NCBI RefSeq assembly: GCF_030704535.1
Contig: NC_081815.1
Location: 2,061,001 to 2,125,000, forward strand
Length of the DNA stretch: 64,000 nucleotides
Reading direction: 5' to 3'
Source: Vitis vinifera
Taxonomy: Eukaryota > Streptophyta > Magnoliopsida > Vitales > Vitaceae
Shown here: positions 55,134 to 64,000 of the stretch, in pieces
Position numbering within the stretch: the first letter of the stretch is position 1
How the letters are laid out: each line of letters begins with the position of its first letter
Made by a program: the position numbers and the translations under genes
Notes under the pieces: generated by a model
What the model was told of the DNA's origin: nothing
The model's input: the letters and a program-made list of their open reading frames with translations, nothing else
Databases searched by the model: none

Positions 55134-56119
55134 AAGAAACTGGTTTAACAGAAGCTCATAGTTGGAAGAGCAGAGACTCTCAGTAGAAATAGGGATGACC
55201 ATATAAAGAAGGTACACGTCAGTTCCATGTTTGTTGAATCCCTGAAGAACAATACCTCAGGAAGTTTTACAATGAGGCACACTATGAATTCGTATATTGA
55301 CCCCCTGGTATTTGAAAGTGGGGTTGTTTTGGGGCTCTGATCGGATCTATATCATGCACCATTTACCATTTGTTTCATTCAAGGCTAATGTTATCTCAAA
55401 GTGAAGGCGCAGATGAACAATACAGGTTAAGCCTAGGCCAAAAAAGAGGATGACAAAGGCACCTTTTTTCCTTGATGGTATCCTCCCTATTGATATGTTG
55501 TTACATTGCACTAAAATGAAATCCATTGTATTGTAGCTTTTCTAAGGAAACATTTTAAAGGAGTCCTGTTAATTCTTTCCTGCATTGGAATTCTCTATTG
55601 GGCTTGGATTCAAGCAACAGCTTTAGAGAGAGAATGAGAGATTTAAAGGTAGGCTACCCAGAAATGATATGACTTTGTTGCCAACCTCTTATTTAGGCTT
55701 TTGCTGGGCCCTTAAAACAAACCATTATCATATGCCAGTTAAGGAGCCTAAACAAGTGAGGAACCCATCCCTGTAACCTGTTTGGTTCCCTGGAGAAAAT
55801 TTTCCTGGTGTTGTGTTTTCTCTTTCTTTAGTATTTCTAAATATACCATTTCGATTGTTCAAACAACAGATAAAATAATATATGTGGCTTAGTCTCTTCT
55901 AAAAAAGGTGAAGAACTATTTCTGAATAATTCTTATGATATTTAATTCGATTTAATATTTTTCATTATAAATCAAGACATGCAGATTTGTTGAATACTCT
56001 CTTTCCTTTTTTTTCTAATACTTATCTGCATCCAAACCAGTCTTAAGTCATAATTGTTTTATCTTAAGTCCAAATAGATTATGAATTGTCTAAAATTGAA
56101 CTAAACATGGATGAATAAG
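55134..56119. other. M16 gene 3' UTR and intergenic DNA
   Basis: Probable 3' UTR to about 55560, then spacer with no recognised gene. Confidence 0.45.
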
Positions 56120-56123
56120 AGTC

Positions 56124-56827
56124 TTTTTGGTAGTGAAGTGTTTTTATTTTTTTTAATACTTAAATTTTTTTTATCTTCCATGTTAAAAACACTTCTTAAA
56201 ATCACTATTAAACACGTTATTTGAGAGTAATTCTAAAAATGTTTTTAACATTTTTAACATTTGAATGATAAAAGTTTTCAATTATTAAAAAGATTAAAAA
56301 TGCTTCCTATAATCACTATCAAACAGACTCCTACTTCCAAACAGGCTAAAAGTACGTTTAGTAGTGATTTTTAAAAGTGTTTTTAACTTTTATAATACTT
56401 AAAATTTTTCAAATATTAGAAAGGTTAAGAGGTTAGAAACTTTTTCTATAATCACTATCAAACACACTCTTAGAGTGTATTTGAAATTAATTTTTGGAAG
56501 TATTTTTATTATTTCTAACACTTATTACCTTTTAAATATTAAAAATGTTAAAAATACTTTATAAAATCATTGTTAGATGCATTTTAAAAGTGTGCTTGGT
56601 AGCAATTTAAAAAAATATTTCTAACTTTTCTAATATTTAAAATTTTTTATCTTTTAAGTATTAAAAATTATAAAAATACTTCCTAAAATCACTATCAAAT
56701 GCATTCTGAGAGTCTATTTGATAGTAATTATAAGGAGTGTTTTTAACACTTTTAACACTTAAAAGATAAAAAAATTTATGTGTTAAAAAGGTTAAAAACA
56801 CTTTCTATAATCACTATCAAACGCGTT
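56124..56827. repeat. Array of six palindromic MITE-like units
   Basis: Six diverged units of about 95-118 bp start near 56124, 56220, 56352, 56475, 56590 and 56712. Each opens like 'tttggtagtgattttaaaagtg' and closes with its inverse, 'cacttcctaaaatcactatcaaac'. All lie in the same orientation and are separated by only a few bases. Single relatives occur at 21142-21250 and 24408-24515. No coding content. Confidence 0.8.
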
Positions 56828-56933
56828 ATAAGTCTCATTCAAACTTTAGATTTAAAAATTAAAAATCTTTTGTATTAAATAAAAATATACATACATCCCC
56901 TCCCCCAAAACTCTGACCCATATCAACCTCCTT

Positions 56934-56998
56934 TGGGCTTGGATGTCATTGGCTGGGTTTGCACAGGTCAAACTGTGGCCCAAGTTTGGTTCTGGGCC
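56934..56998. promoter_or_regulatory. Site II cluster of the eL31 promoter
   Basis: TGGGCT at 56934-56939, GGCCCA at 56977-56982 (site II on the minus strand) and TGGGCC at 56993-56998. Site II elements bind TCP factors and mark ribosomal protein and growth genes. Confidence 0.65.
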
Positions 56999-57136
56999 GA
57001 AAAATCAGACCACTAGAAGCTATGGACCAGAAAGGGTAAAGCTGTCATTTGGCTACTAAAACTACTACGATAGACCGGAACATGAGAAAAAAAAAAAAAA
57101 AAAAACATTTTTATAGATGTATATTAGGGTATGCGA

Positions 57137-57152
57137 TTAGGGTTAGGGTTTT
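57137..57152 (+). promoter_or_regulatory. Telo box at the eL31 5' end
   Basis: TTAGGGTTAGGGTTTT contains two overlapping telo-box repeats on the minus strand. It lies about 140 bp after the site II cluster and near the expected transcription start, the classic arrangement of plant ribosomal protein genes. Confidence 0.7.
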
Positions 57153-57675
57153 GTTTGGGTTGGATATCTTCTTCGGCATTTAGTCGACCTGCCACCACAC
57201 TCGCCGTTTCTCCTTCTACCATCTCTCAATCCTTAGGTACTTTCTCTTTCTATCTAACATGGAGTCATAGACTTCTATTCATTTTCTTTATAACCAAACG
57301 GAGATTTACATTATTTGTGTTGAATGTGGATTCTGCTTCTTCGTGTTTTCTTTCTCCAACCTCCTGTTGGCTGCTGAGAAAACTTAGAAATTTTATGTTT
57401 TGTGTTGATTCGGTTATGGGAAACAAGAAACTTCACGCGGCTCAGATGAGCTGATGGTAGTGTCAGGCTCAGCTCATCTGAGTTGGATTTGTTTTATTTT
57501 TCTTCTTTTTTGGCAGCAACCAAACCCAACATTATTGATCCATTATCGCTGATTTATTTTCTTGCCCTTTCTCACCACCTAATCAGTGTGATTTTTTTTC
57601 CTCATTAAAGCTTGTGATCAAGAACAGGGCAAGGACTATTACTAGGGGTTTAAGGTTAAGGAGATTTCGAACTGA

Positions 57676-59869
<2,194 letters not shown>

Positions 59870-61560
59870 TTCATCACTTCTTTTTTTTCTAGAACAAAAA
59901 CCATACTTGAGAATTTTGGTAAGCATTGAGTGTCATGAGACTTTATTATTAGTACTTTCAGATTACTTGGTCAATGTTTGTTCAGAACACCAACTTTGGT
60001 ATGTCTTTTGATTCTAGCGACTCCATTTATGTTTTAGTGCGTCTACCTTGCAACATCATCTTCGTTGCAAACTGGGTGGCTTGATGAAAAATGGCCATTG
60101 AAAGAGGTAATTCTCCAGCAAAAAGAGCAACTACAGGGTTAGGTTATTATAGGGGGGCATTTTTATTCAGCATTTTGTAGTTTTTAGTGGGCGTTGGCGA
60201 ATGAGGTTATGCTTCTTGGGCCTACAGTGTCGGCTAAGACTCTACTACACCTATTGTTGACCCTAGGATTGATGAAATGCCACTTCTTGTTCTGCCTTCC
60301 ATGCCATTAACGGTGTTCATTGTAAAACAAAGGGTTTAGGCTTGGCAATCAGATCCTTGAGCTTCCACGGCGTACACTGGTGGCCGGCACTTGCATATTA
60401 GAAATTTCCTGACCACAGTCCTTCCACAAAAAATAAAATAGCTCTTGTAGCTTGAAAACTACATAGGTATCACCAATCCAACTACCCAACAATACCGTAA
60501 AATTAACTCCCCTCGCATCTGTTAACGAACTTTTCAATGTCAGCTAGTGTTAGCCCCCTTGACTCCAAGCGCTGCAGCACTAGGGGCCTCATGGGGAGGC
60601 ACCATTAGCACCTTGACCTTGCATCTATTGATCGTAACTTCTCATTGTGGATTAGTGTCACACCTTGACTAGCATGATGTGGAACGAAAGCCCAGTACCT
60701 TGCACTACTCGTGGGTGGTTATGGTGTTAAAGAGAATTGGTAGCATGTCAGTGTATGAGGATGAATGTTATGGGTGTTAGGGGTTGATTCGGCAGTGAAG
60801 GTAGCACACGTGGCTGCACAAGGCTCCAAATGGATGGCTAAACTGTAGGACTCTATTGGGTTGGAGATTTTTCTTTCAAATTCAATACATTAAGAGAGTT
60901 TCTAAGCGGTTTAGGATTTGCATGAAAATTCATTATACCTGTGAAAACACTTATGATGTCTCCTCCCGTTTGACTAGAAAAGACTTATAAAGTTCTTTGG
61001 TAGTCTTTAAAAATGGTGATAAAATGAGTAGCAACCGTTGAGCTACTCCAAAAACATGATGTGGAGCCTTGGGCATGGGAAAGGTATAACGGTGTCTTGC
61101 TAGCACACATGCATGGACGCAAAGCCATAAGGGTAGTGCAACCCATGAGCACGATGCCATGGGAAGTAGCTATAACACACGACATGAGCTATACATACCT
61201 CAAATGGAAAGAATTAGTAATGTTGGCATTCAATGCATCATATGTGGGTCTTGGGTTGAGAAAAAAACTTGGCACACATAAACTACATTGTAGCAAAGAT
61301 GCAGACGAAGAGGGGGGTTGACACACATTGAGGTGCCTATACGATTTGTGGACTAAGTTGCACACACGGCTTAATATGGTGCAACACTCAGCATTGGTGA
61401 AGACCAAGCAAAGGTTGTTGGCATGACAAAAACATGACACCTAGAGACATAAGAATATTGGGAGAAGCCTAATCAAGAAGATGACACCGAATATGGGGTG
61501 TGTATTGTGAAACTTAGAGAAGCAATATTTTACTGTTGCTCAAATTCCTTAAAATGAGCA
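59870..61560. other. eL31 3' UTR, then decayed sequence
   Basis: 3' UTR to roughly 60060. Beyond this the composition is less AT-rich and repeat-like, with no intact frame. It may include leader or gag-proximal sequence of the Gypsy fossil that becomes recognisable further on, but I could not identify an LTR. Confidence 0.4.
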
Positions 61561-61565
61561 AGTTA

Positions 61566-62396
61566 CAATTACAAATATGTACCTATCAGGTGATGCGAAG
61601 ATATGGTGGCCTATTAGAATCAAAGATGATAGTAAGTTTGGTAGGCTCAGATCATCACATGGAAGACCCCTAAAGAAAGAGTGGAAGGATCAATTCCTTC
61701 CCACAAACTTGGCTAAGATGGAAAAAGAGTCTCTGAAGAAGTTGAAGTAGATTGAATTTGTCAAAAGACTATTATAAGTGTTTTGATTCTTGAAATGGAA
61801 GACATGTCAAAGGTAGACAAGTTATTTAACTTCATGTTGGTTTATAGCGGTGGGATCAAATTAAGGTAAGGCACTAAGGAGTAAAGGATCTACCTATAGC
61901 CATAGTAGCAACAGTTTGCCTTGTTGACTACAAATTAAGTACCCTTTCTTCTTCCTCGAGTTAGAGGGTTAAAGGGGAGTTTAAATTTGGTAAGAAGAAC
62001 AAGGGAAAATAAAGCAAGAGGGTAGACATGGAAATCAAACCAGATCAGGTTACCTAATGTTGTGTTTGAGGTAATTTAGAAGTTTATTGTTGTGCTGTTG
62101 CCAAAGCTTCTCAAGAAGCTCTTTCCTAAAAGGCTTATTGATCATCATATTGAGCTAGTGTCAAGGCTACAAACCTTTTACATAAGCACCCTATTGAATG
62201 TCCCAACACGAGCTGGTTAAACTTGGGAAATAGTTGATTAAGTTGCTAGATTCAAGCTTGATCCAGCCTTTATGAGCACCATATAGGCCATTAGTGTTGT
62301 TCCAAAAGAAGACGGTTCACTAAGGATGTGTGTGGATTATCATGCCTTGAATAAGTTAACCATCAAAAACAAATTCCCTAATCCTTTGTGTAGACC
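61566..62396 (+). mobile_element. Old Ty3/Gypsy fossil (gag and start of RT)
   Basis: A gag segment (about 61570-61750) is recognised by YLSGDAKIWW and KKEWKDQFLPTN, with a later LKDLPIA..CLVDYKL stretch. The start of reverse transcriptase (about 62285-62396) is recognised by [20 protein letters not shown]. The order gag-RT and these motifs indicate Ty3/Gypsy. It is heavily decayed with many breaks, has lost most of pol and shows no LTRs in view, so it is old. It ends abruptly where another element seems to begin. Confidence 0.8.
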
Positions 62397-62398
62397 CC

Positions 62399-64000
62399 CA
62401 TTTGGGGCTCATTTTCTGCAGCTTGCTTTTAGCCAGGTGTCACCATCTGGGGGGAGCCACGTGTCACATTTTGACTAGCTGCTAGAGAATCAGATAGTGG
62501 ATTTGGAGGACGAATAGGAGAGCGACACCTGTAAAGATGAGGAAGATTCCAGAAGAAGGAGCATGCTTTCTGTTATGGAGGGAGAGCCAGCTGCATGCAA
62601 AGAGGGAAGTGGTCTGGGCTGCAGAGCGTAGTGGTTCTAGAGGTGGCTGCAGAGATTGTTGGAGGATGCTTTTTTGCTGCCAACTGCATGGTAGTGGAGA
62701 GGGGATTTTAGGCAGCTGCAGGTGATTTTTGGCAGGTGGGGGAGCTTTTGTTTGGTTATTTTGGGTGAGCAGGAGCGTATGAGAGGGAGGGAGGTGGATG
62801 TGAGCTGCTGGGAACGGTGGTGCTTTGGAGGAGAACAGAGAGCAAGCTAAGAGAGGAGAGATTCTCGAGGTATATCCTTTAGCTTGAGGTTGCAGGCTGG
62901 TTCTTCGAGTTGAAAATGAGAGGCGTTCGGAAAGAGTTTGAGCGGAAAGCAAGCCATATTATCTTCGCTTGAGGACTCAGGTATGACCATGATGAGCATT
63001 TTCACTTTGTATTTCTTGATTTTCCTCTTTACACATCATTGATCTTAAGCATGGTTTGATGGGTTTTTGTTATTATGTTCATTCTACTCTGTTCTTTATC
63101 TGGTTTCTCTGTTTTCTCTCTCAAATGACTGGGATATGGTTTTCTTTCTTTGAGCATGATGTTTGATTAAATACACAAAAGCTTACTGCTCGTCCCACCA
63201 GTCGGTAGTTCACTCATCACTCATGAAACGAGGTTTTGCCTGATATCTTCTTGAGTTCTTGCTCTGTTTTATCTGTTTCATTCCCATACTTTTGTGCTCA
63301 CATGTGTTGAATTGTGAAAATGCCTTGGACTGTGTATCACCCTTTGAGAAAGCTTTGGCTGCTCCTAATCTGGAAGATGATTGTCACTCAAGCTTATTTG
63401 GACTCGAAATAAGAGTTTGGTTGGCATGGTCATTGGTTTTCATATGAGCCCGGTTTCTGGATTTGAGTAGATAATATTGCCTTGCTCATGGAGTTGCTTG
63501 GTCGCTCTGCTCGGAAATAATGACTGTCATAGCAGGGCATTAATGTTGTCCTTCAGTTGTTGATGATTCGAGATACTTATTTGAGCCTCAACAAGGGCAA
63601 AGTTGTTGCCTACCCATCAGATATGAGATACTGTCTCTTCAGGAACAGGGGTTGGATGTTCAACTGAGAGTGTCAACAGAGAATAAGGATGTTATAGAAA
63701 AGTTGAGCCCTGTGATAACTGGAAAATTGTCAAATTCAAGCTGAATCATTCTTCAAATTCCTCTGTTCTAGTCCAGATTCCAAGAAAAAGAACAGGAGGA
63801 TCTTATACTATGAGTTTTTCGTCATACTTTATAAGATATCCTGTTAAAGGTATTCACGAAGTCTATACAAGGAGATGGGCTACTAAGACAGGGTTCTGTA
63901 CCTTGTAGGAGGGACATGAGGTCAAATAACGATCCCATATCATTGGGTTCTATGCGTCTGTGCTCCAGTTCCTTTCTTCTCTTCCTCTTTTATTCCTCTG
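62399..64000 (+). mobile_element. Probable LTR of another retroelement, running past the window
   Basis: 'TGTAGACCCCCATTTGGGGCTC' interrupts the Gypsy RT fossil. It begins TG with a short inverted 'cccccatttgggg' and is followed by over 1.5 kb of different composition with no recognisable domains. This fits the start of a long LTR inserted into the older element. The far end and target duplication lie outside the window, so the call is tentative. Confidence 0.4.

Noticed and set aside
61061-61321. 86-residue open frame
   Set aside because: Lies in decayed repeat-like DNA next to the Gypsy fossil; no motif.
62482-62952. 156-residue minus-strand open frame
   Set aside because: Pro/Ser/Leu-rich reading of the complement of a G-rich probable LTR.

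Overview
The window is plant nuclear DNA, most likely grapevine (Vitis). The signs are AT-rich intergenic DNA, GT-AG introns from about 70 bp to over 2 kb, plant-type promoter boxes (telo boxes, site II, E2F, G-box), Copia and Gypsy retroelements, hAT elements, and a tandem caffeoyl-CoA-type O-methyltransferase (OMT) cluster. That cluster resembles the anthocyanin OMT locus described in grape. The species call rests on gene content and repeat style, not on a database match.

Layout. (1) 1.2-7.7 kb, + strand: a seven-exon IST1-like ESCRT-III gene with a very long, serine-rich, acidic tail ending in a MIM-like motif. (2) 10.9-28.5 kb, + strand: an OMT cluster with two intact five-exon genes (22.5-23.7 kb and 26.9-28.5 kb) and at least four broken copies. 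One broken copy lost exons 1-4 and was then split inside exon 5 by a fairly young Ty1/Copia element (15991-20952) with 184-bp LTRs and a 5-bp target duplication. (3) 30.8-36.9 kb, + strand: a ten-exon type B histone acetyltransferase (HAT1/HAG2) gene. Its compact promoter holds a perfect G-box palindrome, two E2F-type sites and a telo box, and its largest intron carries two related hAT elements in opposite orientation. (4) 38.0-41.3 kb, - strand: a seven-exon DUF3531 gene, probably plastid-targeted. (5) 42.0-55.1 kb, + strand: a 21-exon M16 (insulinase/pitrilysin family) metallopeptidase gene, divergent from DUF3531 across 723 bp, with HxxEH and a predicted C-terminal membrane anchor. (6) 57.1-59.9 kb, + strand: the ribosomal protein eL31 gene with a classic ribosomal-protein promoter. 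(7) 60-64 kb: a decayed Ty3/Gypsy element, and probably the start of another LTR element running off the window.

The genes do not form one pathway. The OMTs are specialised-metabolism duplicates; the rest are single housekeeping genes for membrane traffic, chromatin, plastid function, proteolysis and translation. From memory, the order HAT1 - M16 peptidase - eL31 matches Arabidopsis chromosome 5, and the IST1-like/DUF3531 pair matches a chromosome 4 region. Small repeats fill many introns: tandem triplications, 5'-truncated L1 tails with target duplications, and a six-unit palindromic array. I see no CRISPR, operon or clearly novel system. The observations most worth checking are the tail-anchored M16 peptidase, the IST1-like C-terminal motif, the HAT1 promoter and the remodelling of the OMT cluster. 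All exon limits were read by eye, without cDNA.
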